A stretch of DNA of 64,000 bases from Agapanthus africanus. Taxonomy: Eukaryota; Streptophyta; Magnoliopsida; Asparagales; Amaryllidaceae. Shown piece by piece: positions 11,782 to 24,340 of the stretch (its first letter is position 1; every line of letters begins with the position of its first letter). The position numbers and the translations under genes are program-made. Below the pieces are notes generated by a model. The model saw only the letters and a program-made list of their open reading frames with translations. It had not been told where the DNA came from and did no database searches. The stretch is from assembly GCA_030015575.1 (NCBI GenBank), contig CM057337.1, forward strand, positions 334,252,583 to 334,316,582, written 5' to 3'.

Positions 11782-12028
11782 CTCTGTGAGTCCCCCGATA
11801 TATCCAAAACCCCGTTTCAAAACACAACACACGCACACTGAATTCGCATGACTAGTTGACCCGTCAATCGGAGGTTTCTTCTCTCCAAAGGTGAGGGGTA
11901 ATTAACGGCAGCTTGATCTGCGGTTGCCGTAGATTCAGATCCCCACAATTAATAAACCCCGGTTTACCTTAGGCAGGGGGAATCTGTATACGCCTGACAA
12001 GCGACGTGTATTCCCATCTCAATGGGGT

Positions 12029-14227
12029 GACGATGCGCTTGGTACGCTTCTTGCCCAGAACAAAGAGGAGGGAAAAGAAAATACCCTCTACTAGCTCAGT
12101 CGAACTTTATTCGGGGTGGAACACAACTATTCCTCGATTGAAAAGCAATGCCTGGCTCTGATATTCATCTTGAAGAAGCTGAGGCACTATCTGCTTGCTC
12201 ATCGGGTTATGCTGATCTCCAAGGTTGACCCGCTCAAACACTTGATAACCAAAGCAAGCCTAGCCAGTAGAAAGGTGAGATGGGCTGTCATGCTGCTTGA
12301 ATTTGACATAATCTATACTCCTCAGAAAGCAGTAAAAAGGCAAGCCCTCACCGACTTCCTTACTGCTCATCCTATACCAGATGGGTTGCCGCTTAATTGC
12401 GAGTTGCCCGACGAACAAGTGCTGCACCTCGAGGATGACGAGCCATGTTGGGAGCTCTACTTCGATGGAGCCTCATCAATGAGGAGCTCCGGCAAATCAA
12501 GCATCCCGCAGATAAAAGCAGGGATAGGATTGGTGTTCATCACGCCATCGATGGGAACCCTACAACGTTCTTTCGCTCTCACCGAGTCTCGCACAAACAA
12601 CGAGGCTGAGTACGAAGCTCTGATAGCTGGTCTGGAGCTCGCCATAGAAATAGAAATCCTTCGGCTACGGGTTTACGGTCCTAGCTTGTCGTCAACCAAG
12701 TAAGCGGCGACTATAAGATATACAAACCCGAGTTAGCTCGATATAGAAGCTGAGTGGTCGAACTCATGAAACAGTTCACTCACATTGAACTAATGAGTCC
12801 CTAGGGCGTTGAATGGAAAAGCCAATATACTCGCTCGCCTAACTAAAGAGCTAGCTGATCCTGACATGGACGAAATTCTAATCATAGTCAGAAACCGGCA
12901 AATTCTGCCTCCAGTCTCTTTGCGTGAAGAAGAAAGCATAGAACAAGAGAATAATCCTGCCGAAGAGGCTTCAATCATTCAAGACGAGCCCGATTGGAGA
13001 GAACCCTTCATAGAGTACCTTCGATACGACAAGCTGCCCGAAGAAAAATCTACGAGGATTCAGCTGAAGAAGAGAGCTCTCCGATACGTGTTTGTAAATA
13101 ATACGCTATACCGCAGATCATATGACCAACTCTGGTTCAGGTGCCTGTCATCAGCCGAAACCCAAAAAGTCATGAATGAAGTTCACTCGGGCGTCTGCGG
13201 GGCTCATCAGTCCGGCCCCAAAATGCGGCTTCAGATCAAACGGCTTGGATATTACTAGCCCACCATGATAAGGGATTGCGAAGAGCATGTAAAGAAATGC
13301 CATCTCTGCCTAATTCAAGGTGATTTCATTCACAAGCATCCCAATCCGTTGCATCCTACGGTGGCGTCGTAGCCTTTCGAAGTTTGGGACACCGACATAG
13401 TTGGCCCAATTGATCCTCCATCATCCAAAGGTCACCGGTTCATATTAGCCGCAACTGACTATTTCTCCAGATGGGCTAAAACTGTCCAGCTAAAAGAAGT
13501 CAAGACAGAAGATATTCTGACATTCTTCTGGCATAATATTTTATACCGCTTCGGTACACCAAGAAAAATCATTTCTGACAACGGGCCTTCTTTCAAGAGC
13601 TTCAAAGTCTCAAGGTTCGCTACCCAACACAAGATAGACCGGAGATATTTTTCCATCTATAATCCAAGGGCCAATTGGCTAGCGGAAGCCTTCAATAAAA
13701 CTCTGTGCAAGCTCCTCAGGAAAAATGTTTCAGCCAACAAGAGAGACTGGATTCTCAAACTTCACGATGCGTTGTGGGTATATCGTACCACGCAACATAC
13801 TCCAACTCAGTCCACTCCATACTCATTACTCTTCGGAGTGGAGGCGATCCTCCCATTCGAAGTCGAAATTCTAAGCTTAAGAATGACCGTTCAGCACGAG
13901 TTGACGACGGAGGAAAATGTGCTCCTCCGGCTCGAAGAAAAGAGGCTTGCAGTACAGCAAAATCTGGAGCTGTACCGAGCCCAAATGTCACGGGCCTATG
14001 ACAAGATGACTCGTCTCCGTGCTTTTAAGAAAGGCGAATTGGTGTTGGTACTCAAAAGACCGATCATCCCCAATCGACATGGCAAGGGCAAATTCAAGCC
14101 TAACTGGGAAGGACCATACGTCATCGAGAAGGTGTTTGATGGAGGGTCCTGCCAGCTGATAAATGCCGAGAGAGAAAGGCCCATGCCACCCATCAATGGC
14201 CGATATCTCAAAAAATACCATGCCTAA
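12029..14227 (+). pseudogene. Tat pol part (RNase H, second RNase H, integrase)
   Basis: The visible pol matter starts in RNase H (DDALG at 12032, then VEHNYSSIEKQCLALIF). A second RNase H follows at about 12440-12680 with ELYFDGASS, GIGLVFITP and TNNEAEYEALIAGL, a hallmark of the Tat lineage. Integrase follows: the zinc-binding part near 13180-13320 (HSGVCGAHQSG), the core at about 13380-13720 (WDTDIVGPIDPP, IISDNGPSFKS) and the C-terminal part to 14227 (KPNWEGPYVIEKVF, INGRYLKKYHA). It would act in copying and integrating the element. It is broken in several places and is a fossil. Confidence 0.8.
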
Positions 14228-14754
14228 ATGCTCTAAGTCGCAGATGAATTGAGCACACCGGTTCTACAGTCTAGATCATATATCCTGTAAAACCGTATAC
14301 AATCCACTGGCGTAAACAATCCCTATCTCTCCCAAAGTCCTACCGGCGAGACTACATTTAAAGTCTCATCGGCCTTAAAAAAACGGTATGTCCACAAGCA
14401 AAACGGGCACGGATGAAAACCCGAAAGGGCTCCGTGGGTAAAAACAGTAGGACTGCTGGCGAGTTTGTAAAAACCTGAAAGGACACAAACTCGTGAAAAG
14501 AGATGAAATACACTCACAAAGTCCTCTAGACCTTGTGAGGAGAAAATCCCCGCATGAGATCCTTACGACACACAAAGGAGCAACACACTTAGGAATCCCC
14601 ACGATTCTCAGGAAGAAATACACCTGCGATATCCCCTCGACTCGTAAGGAGAAAATGCTTTTATGAGACTCTTACGGCTCATAAAATTGAAACGCCTTAG
14701 GTGATAAGGATCTAAACCTGTCTCCTGAGCCATCGCTCCCCAACGGGCAACGGC

Positions 14755-15155
14755 AAATGATGAGTCGCTCCTGGCATTTCGCTTCAGTGTTAGCGGTGCT
14801 GATGCCGACCAAAAACCCAAATCCCAGGTCTTCCCAACGACAAATGATGAGTCACTCCTGGCATTACGCTTCAGTGTTAGCGGTGCTGATGCCGACCCAA
14901 AACTCAAATCCCAAGTTTTCCCAACGGCAAATGATGAGTCGCTCCAGGCATTGCTTCAGTGTTAGCGGTGCTGATGCCGACCCAAAAACTAAATCCCAAG
15001 TCCTTCCGGGGCAAATGACGAGTTGCTCCCGGCATTATTCCAGTGCAGCAATGCTGATGCCGACCCAAAAACCAAATCCTAAGTCCTCCCGGGGCAAATT
15101 ATGAGTTTCTCCTGGTATTATTCCAGTGCAGCAATGCTGATACCAAATAAAATCC
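14755..15155. repeat. Five tandem units of about 74-97 bp
   Basis: Units start at 14755, 14842, 14939, 15013 and 15096 with AAATGATGAGTCGCTCCTGG and hold CAGTGTTAGCGGTGCTGATG. Later units are more diverged. Confidence 0.8.
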
Positions 15156-15317
15156 AAATTCCAAGTTCCTCTCAAATTCAAAAGTCTCGCCAAATAAGGA
15201 AGAACTCAAATAGATCAAATTAATATCCTACCCGGTAGCGTTTCCAAGCTCAAAAGTCCCGCTGGACGGGTAGAGAACTCCTAAAATAAATCAAATCAAA
15301 CAAATCAACGTAGAAAA

Positions 15318-15550
15318 CGGAGCAAGTCAACTTCAACCCTGACACCGCAGAAAGAGGAGCAAGTCAAATCAAACCCCGACACTGAAGAAAGCGGAGTAAG
15401 TCAAATCAAATCCTGACACCGCAAGAAGCGGAGCAGCACCGACCGTCCAAGTCGCTAAAAGGGCAGCACCGACAGTCCAAGTCGCTAAAAGGGCAGCACC
15501 GACCGTCCACGTCATGAAAAGGGCAGCATCGACCTCCAAGTCGTCAAAAT
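15318..15550. repeat. Two further short tandem repeats
   Basis: Three units of about 40 bases (GAGCAAGTCAA...CCGACACCGCAGAAAG) are followed from about 15433 by four units of about 35 bases (GGGCAGCACCGACCGTCCAA...GTCGCTAAAA). Both end before the polypurine tract. Confidence 0.75.
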
Positions 15551-16287
15551 GGGAGCCAAATCAAGTCAACCTCCATGCGAAAGAAGATCCATCAATTTCA
15601 TGCACACAATCCACATATGTGGTGTGTATTTATTGATGGGGGCAATTTGTTAGGGTCAAAATTTACACCCCGGTTGACCAAGTCAAAATCAAAGTCAAGC
15701 CAAGTGGGCCCAAGCCCAGATCAGAACCAAGCATGGAAGGGACCGGCCCCATGACAAAAGGAATGAAGCCAAAAATTAGTTTTAATGTAATTCTTTTTTT
15801 AGAAATAAATGTATGTAAATGGGCAGAAAGCCGAAATTTTGTAAAACCCATGGCTTATGTGCAAAAAGAAACAAGCATATAAGGCATGGGGTGGCACAAG
15901 CGCCATTTGGCAAAACCAAAGGGGTTATATGTAAAATGTGTAGCCTATAAAGGCAACATGATGAAAAAATCAATGATAACTTTCTCTCTCTAAAAAAAAC
16001 TAGGGTTTGTACTTCCTCTTTCCTCAAGGTTCTAAACCTTCTTTTCTTTTTTTGAATTAAATTAAGAGTTTAACCATTCTTTTTTCAAAAATAAATAGTT
16101 TTTCACCATAAAACCCTTGAAGGGGAGCTCGGATCTGCCATCAAATCCCAAAAAGGGGAGATTTTAAGTCTCACCTACCCTTTTCCCTCTAAGATTCAGC
16201 CAACAGAGAGGAAGAAAAAAGATATCCATCTCCAAAAATCTCATTCCAAGAGGATCCGAGGCTCAAAAGAAGATCCGAAGATTTCTA

Positions 16288-16421
16288 GGAGTTTAACTCC
16301 ATCCACGATCTGTTGGAGTTTAACTCCATAAATCAACTCCCTTCTACGAGTTTAACTCCAAATCTATACATAATCCCTGTTAGGAGTTCAACTCCAAAGC
16401 CCCCTTTGGGAGTTCAACTCC
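16288..16421. repeat. Array of GGAGTTYAACTCC dyads (right LTR)
   Basis: Motifs start at 16288, 16315, 16347 (first base changed), 16383 and 16409, the same number and almost the same spacing as in the left copy. Confidence 0.7.
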
Positions 16422-16438
16422 TAACCTAGGGACTAAAC

Positions 16439-19400
16439 TGTCACGACCCGAATATTTCGACTCGTGACCGGCACTTAACCACGCAACGTCTACAGGCGTA
16501 ACGCGACTAAGTAAGCCGAACCCAGAAATCAAAACCATTTAAAAGTAGTGAGTGTTAAAAACATTTAATTAAAACATTTAGAAAACCTTAAGTAGTTCAA
16601 TAAAGTTCTTTTAAAGTTAAGTTATCCTCATAATAATTTTGGCAGCATTTCCTTTGTAAAAGTAACCTCGAAATCGGGTACAAAACAGGATATAAGTGAA
16701 AATGATATATAATGAAATAAAGCATCCCCAAACGGGAGCAATCACGCCCAATGGCGGAAACCATCACCACAAGAGTAATATACGATGCCGTAGCGAAGAA
16801 ATGAGCAATAAGCAAAACATCACAGAATAATAAAACTGCATATATAAAGTCGGCTCCCACGAGCTCGACACCAGAATACAAATAATATACATCATCGTCC
16901 TCACACTGTCTCTAAGTCTAGTACATATATGGAAGATGGAGAATACTAGATACAAAAGTGTGTACAATAAAAGTAACCAGATACCACAACCCACCTAACA
17001 GAAAAACAGCTCTCGCACCAACTGTAGTGGTATCTGTAGCCAAAAGATGTAAGAAGGCAGCCTGCCGCGACTACTCTGAGGGGCAACCTGCAAATACTGT
17101 GGCACAACGGGGGTGAGTTGCCAACTCATGAATAGAGATAACATATAAAGGTAATCGCGAGCATGCACGTGCTACGCTACTCTATCAGATGCCAGCAGAT
17201 AAGTCTATATGCGATAAGCAGTATGTGCATAATCATGCAAGTGCTCTGTCAGGTAAAATGACTACAGGATAAGATGCATAATAATCAATGCTGAGCATGG
17301 GATATATAACATCTACACGGAATATCAACGTGGAAAAATAATCGGTGCCCAACACTGCACCCAAATCCTAATAAAACTCAGGCGCCGGCACTCTCCTCGG
17401 CCCTTAAATCCTATAAATCTCTGAGAACCACGAGTGCCCAACATCGGCACTCAAATATCATAAATACTCGTGTCCAGCATCGACACGTAAATCCTCAAAT
17501 ATCGGGCTCCGTCAGTCCGGATCAGCGCACGGGCTCCGTCTGCGGTATCGGCCCTCGGCCCCGGCAGTACGGGTCATCCCGCATCCATCTATCGACTCTG
17601 GTCAGTATCCTCCGGATAACCGCCAGGTCCAACCAATCACCGGTAGGTACTCGCCACCCTACCAGGCTCATCGTCTACTCTACGAAAAACATTTCTCGCC
17701 CCGGGGAACCATACCGGGTCCACCACGAACCCGCAAATGGATCATCCAACTCCTCGAATCGGGTTTCTAGCACACGTCTCAGAACCGAGAAAACGCGTGG
17801 TGGACGCACCAAAATATCATATCACGAGGAACCGGGTTTTTAAATAGTGCATAATTTCTTAAATAATCCCACGGTCCTCAAAACCAGAAATCACATGAAA
17901 TCCAACACCAATGAGTAAATCAAATGCGATGTGCTATGTACATCAAGCCATAATATAGGTAAAAGGGAGAAACCGCTTTTTAAAATAGTTTCAGTTTTTC
18001 AAAGAAATCATGCGGCTCCCAATTTCTATGAAAATCATATCGAATCATATGTGAGATGAACTACAGTATAAAGATCATGGCAATTCTATGGTGAGTGTCA
18101 TGGCAATTACTAACGGTGTGTGTGTAACATGCAGATTAGTGCTCGTGCAACATTAACCGTTAATAATAGTGCGGTGTTCTATCAATTCTAAATTTATATA
18201 CATATAGCAGGGAATGCGGTATGCAACAAACAATATCCATGTAGGTAAATGCAATATGTAGCTATAAGGTCCTATCAGCCCTGACGCATAACGCCATGCG
18301 GGCGATATCCCCGTAGATGTTAAATCTACTCACCGTAGTCTCACGCTAAGTGTAGCCGACGACTTGTTTCCCTTCTTCGCGGCGTCCGTCGCACTCACCT
18401 GCGAACTTAGAATTACACAATATAGCACACATAAGCTCAAAACCATACCACACGACATTTAAAGTCAAACTAGAAACCTGCGTCGCAAACCAAGCGCGCG
18501 TGCGTGCGATACGCTAAAACGTGTGATTACGCGCCTGAAGCTACCCCGACGCGTTGCGATACGCAGAACACCCCAAACTCACACACGTAACACGCATGTC
18601 GCGAAGATTTAAAAATACGAGAAATAGGTATCTGACTCCAGATTTTTATACAGAAATGATATTACAAAAATATATATACCAATGATCACAAAATAGTAGC
18701 AGACTCCTGCTGCCCAAGCCCCAACCCCCAACTCACCCATCTGGCCGCAATTTGCAGCCAGAACACATTTTCCGGCGGCCTGGGTAGGGAGGTGGGCTCT
18801 CAGGTTTTGTGTGTGTACTCTATACCCCATGTACATGCTACAGTAATTACAGATTTAAGTTAAAGCCACTCGGGTAGCAGAAGATTCAACAGAGCCTAAT
18901 TTCAAGTTAAAAACCACATTTTAGCACTAAAAAGGTACTTTAGGGTATTTTGTGAAACCTGAAGCAAACCCATGTTTAAAACCATACTAATAACACATTA
19001 CCAAGCTAAGCAAGCCATAAAAAGGTTATTTTAACAAAAACTTCACTAAATCCCTTCATTAGCACTAAAAATGCACAAAAATGAGATTTTTAGCAACCAA
19101 ACACACAAGTTATGGAAATAGGGTGCTAGGTGTGAGATTAATACCTTCAAATGACCTTTGAAAAACCAAAATCTCCAACTCTAGCCTCAAGTGTACAGAT
19201 TTGCCACCAAACACCTCAAAAGGTCACCTTTCCAAGGCTTTTTGTGAAGAAAAAGGGTTGTTTTGTGTAAGGTTTTGTGTAGATCCAAATGGGAAGTGAA
19301 AAGAGAAGAGAAGATGAAGAAAATGGTGTTGTTGCTGCTGCTTTTTCTGCTGGAGTTTCAGAAATGAGAGAACAAGAGAGAAGAGAGAAAGAAAAATGGG

Positions 19401-19788
19401 TTAAAAGTCAATCTTTCTCACCTAACACCATGCTTCCATTTCCATTTAAATTTTGAATTATAAAAAGGGTTTTGACTTGATTAAAATGGTGGGGATAATT
19501 AACAACCATGCAAGAAAAGAAATGGTTAACATGTTACTACTTAAAACCTAAGTCATAAAATTGGCTAAGTGTGCATGTGTACACTAACATAAAGAAAATC
19601 TTCCAATTAGGGTAAACCCGACTAAAAATAATTAATAACCCCATACTCATATATAAATATATATATAAACACTTCACACACAATTATCACTAGCCAAGAA
19701 GGAAAATAAGATGTTCGAGCTTTTATGAAAAACACGCACACTTGCTAATTAACGCGAAAACATCCTAAACGAATTTCAAGGCGTTACA
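16439..19788 (-). mobile_element. Solo LTR of a Tekay/Del-type gypsy element
   Basis: A 3350-bp unit reading (on the minus strand) TGTAACGCC...GGTCGTGACA, flanked by the 5-bp direct repeat TAAAC at 16434-16438 and 19789-19793. It matches the LTR at 20662-24105 in reverse orientation, including the blocks CACGACCCG, AACGTCTACAGGCGTAACGCG and ACGCATAACGCCATGCGGGCGAT. No internal region or second LTR is present, so it is a solo LTR left by LTR-LTR recombination. It inserted into the Tat LTR and is younger than it. Confidence 0.9.
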
Positions 19789-20412
19789 TAAACCCCATTT
19801 CCCGCTGATATTTCCAGCGGTCGCATGCTGCGCACGTGACCCGCGGGCACCCAGCGGTCGCGTGCAGGGCACGTAGCCCACGGGCGCTAAGCGCCCGCGT
19901 GCGCCTCACGCGACTCGCAGGCGCTCAGTGCCCAGCGGTCGCGTGTTGCGCACGTGACCCGCAGGCGCCCGGCGCCCACGTGCCATGCACGCGTCTTTAA
20001 GATGCTCCTCCCCTCTCATTTTCCATACACTCCACACCAGAAACACGTCCCCCGTTAGGAAAATTTTTCTAACGGGGCGCTGCCCCGCACCCCGCAAGGG
20101 GGCTGTTAGCCCCCTTGACCTCCAGCCCGCTATCCCGTAAACTCTGCGAAGCCCCCGATATATCCAAAACCCCCTTTCAAAACACAACACACGCACACTG
20201 CACACTGAGTTCACATGACTAGTTGACCCGTCAATCGAAGGTTTCTTCGCTCCAAAGATGAGGGGTAATTAACGGTAGCTTAGTCCGCGGCTGCCGGAGA
20301 TTCAGATCCACACAATTAATAAACCCCGGTCTACCTTAGGCAGGGGGAATCTGTATACGCCGGACAAGCGACGCGTATTCCCATTTCAATGGGTGGCGAA
20401 AAACACCCTACA

Positions 20413-20661
20413 GATTCTGGCACGTCCGGTGTTACATTTCTCTCCTCCCATATATCTGGTCAAGTGTTCATGCGAACTCATTTAGCATATATATCGATGT
20501 TCGTACTGAAGTAGTTTTCTTTTCGTGCAGCAATCAACTTTCAACGACGATATCTCCTATGATTAATTCAGTTCCTGACGTGACCCCGATCTCGTACGGG
20601 GTCAAGCTCAATGCCCGCGTGGTTCTCCCTGCCAGTCTTAGCTGGCAATGGGAGGAGCCAC
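20413..20661 (+). other. Tat leader-like piece after the LTR
   Basis: Directly after the LTR end comes ATTCTGGCACGTCCGGTG, placed like a primer site, then about 145 bases of leader. From ATG at 20560 an open stretch runs to the next element. This is what would follow a 5' LTR, not a 3' LTR. I could not match the primer site to a tRNA with confidence. Confidence 0.45.
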
Positions 20662-23600
20662 TGTAACGCTTTGAAATTCGTTTAGCTTAATTTCGCGTTA
20701 GTTAGTAATGGTGCGTGTTTTTTTATAAAAACCCGTAAATCTTATTTTCTTTTCTAATTGTGATGAGAAGTGTTTATATATATATATGGGTTTTGTTAAT
20801 TATAATTTAGCTTGTGTTCACCTTAATTAGAATTTTCCTTAATTATTTTCCAAAGCTAGGTTTAGTGTACAACATGCACACTTATCTTTTTTTTGTAACC
20901 TAAGCTAAGTGTTGGCTTGTAATCATTTTCATTTTCTTGCATGGTTCTAATATCTCCAAATTAAACCAAGTCAAACCCTTTCTTTTTAAAATAAAAATGA
21001 AGAATGAGGGGTATGGGTTGGATTAGGTGAGATGGGGAGGCTTGACTTTTGACCATTTTCCCTCTCTCATTTCTCTCTCTCCCTCTCATTTCTGCTCTTC
21101 CAGCAGCAGCAGCAGCAGCAACATCCTCATTCTCTTCTTCTTTTGCTTCTCTTTGATACATATACAACCCTACACAAAAATCCCACTTTCCTTCACAAAA
21201 ACTTTGGAAAAAAATGGCTCTTTTGGGGATTTTGGTGGCAAGTCAGTGGCTTTGAGGGCAAGGGGCTGGATGTGAGGTTTCCCTAGGATCTTTTGGAGGT
21301 ATTAAACTCACCTTTAGCACCTTAGTTCATAACTTGTAGTATTTTAGCTAAAAATCGTATTTTTTGTGCATTTTTGTGATATTGAAGGGAAATTAGTGAA
21401 GTTTGTGTTGGGTTAGCATTTTTATGGCTTGGTTAACTTAATTAAGCGCTTATAGTGTTGTTTTAACCTAGAGTTTGTTTCAGGTTGCACTAAAATACCC
21501 TAATGTATTGATTTAGTGTTAAATTAGCTTTTTAACTAGGTTTTGTGCTCTGTTGTGATCTGCTTGTGACTCGAGTGCTTCAGGCACATATTGTATTTAC
21601 TGGAGCATGTACACTAGATTTAGAGAACACACACGAAGCACGGGAGCACAACTCCCTAGGTGGGCCGCCGGAATATTCATTCTGGCCGCAAATTGCGGCC
21701 AGATGGGGGACCTGGATTTTGGGGTTTGTTGTGTGGGTGCCTGCTACATTTCTAAGACCTTTGGTATATGCAACTTTGTAAAATTCTTTGTGTAAGAAAA
21801 TCTGGAACCATTTACCCTATTTCCTATATTTTAAACTTTCGCGATACGTGTGATACGTGTGTGGGTTTGGGGTTTTCTGCGTATCGCGACGTGTCGGGGT
21901 AGCTTCAGGCGCGTAATCGCACGTTTTAGCGTATCGGACACACACGCGTTTGGTTCGCGACGCGGGTTTCTCGTTTGGCTTTGATGTTGCGTTTTTGTAG
22001 ATTTTAGCTTATGTGTATTATTTTGTGAAATTCTAGGTTCGCAAGCGAGTACGACGGACGCCGCGAAGAAGGGGAAACAAGTCGTCGGCTACACTAAGCA
22101 CTAGACTACGGTGAGTAGATTTAACATCTATGGGGAAATCGCCCATATGGCGTTATGCGTCAGGGCTGATAGGACATTGTAGTAGCATATTGCATTTGCA
22201 TACATTGACTGTTCATGGATACTATTTGTTGTATACCGCATTCCCTGCTATATCTATATGAGCTTAGAATTGATAACACACCGCACTGTTACTAACGGTT
22301 CATGTTGCACGAGCACTGATCTGCATGTTACACACACCGTTAGTAATTGCCATGACACTCACACTATAGAATTGCCATGAATAATATACTGTAGCTCACC
22401 TCATATATGATTTGACATGATTATATTACTTGTGCACATATTCATTTGCATATCCATACTTACGCATATACAAATTGTACCTACCTAGATAAGTTAATTT
22501 TTGGTAAAAACTGGGGACCGCATGATACCTTTTGAAAACTGAATTTATTTTAAAGAGCGGTTTCTCCCTTTCATTCATAGTACGACTTATGATGCATATA
22601 TCACATCGCATGGATTTATGCATTGGCTTTCGATTTCATGTGATTTCTGGATTTGAGAACCGTGGTAATTTTCAAGAAAGCATGCATTGTTTTAAAAACC
22701 CGGTTCCTCTTGATATGATATTTTGGTGCGTCCACCACGCGTTTTCTCGGTTCTGAGACGTGTGCTTGAAACCCGATTCGAGGAGTTGGATAATCCGTTT
22801 GCGGGTTCGTGGTGGACCCGGTATGGTTCCCTGGAACGAGAAATGTTTTTCGTGGAGCAGACGATGAGCCTGGTAGGACGGCTAGTACCTACCGGTGATT
22901 GGTTGGACCTGGCGGTTATCCGGAGGATACTGACCAGAGTCAATAGATGGATACGGGACGACTCGTACTGCCAGGGCCGAGGGCCGATTCCGCAGACGGA
23001 GCCCGTGGGCCGACCGGACTGACGGAGCCCGATATATGAGGATTTGCGTGTCGATGCTGGACACGATTATTCATGATATTTTCGAGTGCCGATATTGGGT
23101 ACTCATGATTCTCAGCGATTTACAGGATTTGAGGGCCGATGAGGGTGACGGCGCCTGAGTTTTATTAGGATTTGGGTTCATTGATGGACACCGGTTATTT
23201 TTCCACGTTGACATTCTGTGTAGATGTTATTTTATCCCATGCTCAGCATTCATTATTATGCGTCTCATCCTGTGGTCATTTTACCTGATAGAGTACTTAT
23301 GTATGATTACTGCACATCCTGCTCATAGCATATAGATATTATCTGTTGGCATATGTTAGAGTAGCGCAGTACGTGCATACTCGTGATTACCTTTATATGT
23401 TATCTTCTATTCACGAGTTGGCAACTCACCCCCATTGTGCCACAGTATTTGCAGGTTGCCCCTCAGAGTAGTTGCGGCAGGCTGCTTTCTTGTATCTTTT
23501 TTGGCTACGGATACCACTTCCGTTGGTGCGTGAGCTGTTTTGCTGCTAGGTGGGTTGCGGTATCCGATTATTTTCCATTGTACATACTTTTGTATCTAGT

Positions 23601-24105
23601 ATTCTCCATCTACCTTTATATGTATTTGACTTAGAGACCAGTGCGAAGACGATGATGTATGTTATTTGTATTCTGGTGTGGAGCTCGTGTGAGCCGACTT
23701 TACTTATGCAGTTTTTATCATTGTGATGTTTTCCACTTATTGCTCATTTCTTCGCTACGGTGTCATATATTACTTGCGTGGTTGTTTCCCCCATTGGGCG
23801 TGATTGCTCCCGTTTGGGATGCTTTATTCTATTGTGTATCATTTTTACTCATATCTTGTTTTGTACCCGATTTCGGGGTTAGTTTTACAAAGGAAATGCT
23901 GCCAATTTTTTTTAAGATAATAACTTGCACTTTAAAGAATGTTACTAAACTACTTAAGGTTTTCCAAATGTTTTTGAACAAATGTTTTCAACACTCACTA
24001 CTTTTAATGGTTTTGATTTCTGTGTTTCGGCTTACTTAGTCGCGTTACGCCTGTAGACGTTACGTGGTTAAGTGCCGGTCACAGGTCGAACTTCGGGTCG
24101 TGACA
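20662..24105 (+). repeat. Tekay/Del-like left LTR
   Basis: 3444 bp from TGTAACGCTTTGAAATTCG to GGGTCGTGACA. Inside are a short TA run near 20777, a CAG/GCA-rich run near 21101-21120, a CGCG-rich stretch near 21840-21965 and the block ATGGCGTTATGCGTCAGGGCTG near 22147. Two reverse relatives lie at 16439-19788 and 60965-64000. Confidence 0.9.
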
Positions 24106-24109
24106 AAGT

Positions 24110-24122
24110 TGGTATCAGAGCG
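24110..24122 (+). other. Primer binding site, initiator tRNA-Met
   Basis: TGGTATCAGAGCG, four bases after the LTR end, matches the complement of the 3' end of plant initiator tRNA-Met, the usual primer of this lineage. Confidence 0.9.
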
Positions 24123-24340
24123 TAGGTTTTACCTTTCGGAGTGTAGGATGACCCTGGTATGATGGAGTAGGTAGCTGAAGCCGAGTGGCGTAGCGTGTGT
24201 ATGTTCCGCGGCATACTCACGACATGGTACTCCACCTAAGTGACCTTAGGACTTATTGATTTAAATTTCTTCATGGATATATACATTCTTGCGATTCAAT
24301 TTCCGTATCCTTATCGAATCCTATTTTCTTTTCAGCCATT

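Larger units (their letters stand above)
11232..12028 (+). repeat. Tat LTR part, left copy
   Basis: Matches 16219-16438 and 19794-20390 of the right-hand Tat LTR. It holds five GGAGTTYAACTCC motifs, a GC-rich repeat block, a TATAAA box at 11776, and the conserved end block with GACTAGTTGACCCGTCAATC and CAGGGGGAATCTGTATACGC. It joins pol sequence at its right edge. Confidence 0.75.
14228..15647 (+). other. Tat 3' untranslated region
   Basis: No gene is seen. The region is built of short tandem repeats (listed separately), with two related units of about 110 bases near 14510-14700 (GAGGAGAAAATCCC and AAGGAGAAAATGC). It ends with a polypurine tract, GATGGGGGC, at 15635-15643 before the LTR start. 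Confidence 0.65.
15648..20412 (+). repeat. Tat LTR, right copy (interrupted by a solo LTR)
   Basis: Starts TGTTAGGGTCAAAATTTACA after a polypurine tract and ends near AACACCCTACA. About 1.4 kb belongs to the Tat LTR; the rest is the reverse Tekay solo LTR at 16439-19788. It keeps the dyad array (16288-16421) and the end block with CAGGGGGAATCTGTATACGC. Confidence 0.7.
11232..20661 (+). mobile_element. Tat-lineage Ty3/gypsy sequence
   Basis: A block of Tat-type gypsy sequence: an LTR part (11232-12028), a pol part (12029-14227), a repeat-rich 3' region (14228-15647), a long LTR (15648-20412) and a leader-like piece (20413-20661). The lineage is inferred from the second, archaeal-type RNase H before integrase, the long untranslated repeat-rich region and LTRs starting TGTTAGGGT. 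The leader-like piece after the second LTR suggests that two Tat copies once stood in tandem and share that LTR. Old and broken. Confidence 0.75.

Noticed and set aside
15433-15550. A CRISPR-like array
   Set aside because: The units are directly tandem with no unique spacers and lie in a plant retroelement.
21027-21275. A Ser-rich small protein in the Tekay LTR
   Set aside because: The Ser run comes from a CAG/GCA simple repeat and T/C-rich DNA within the LTR.
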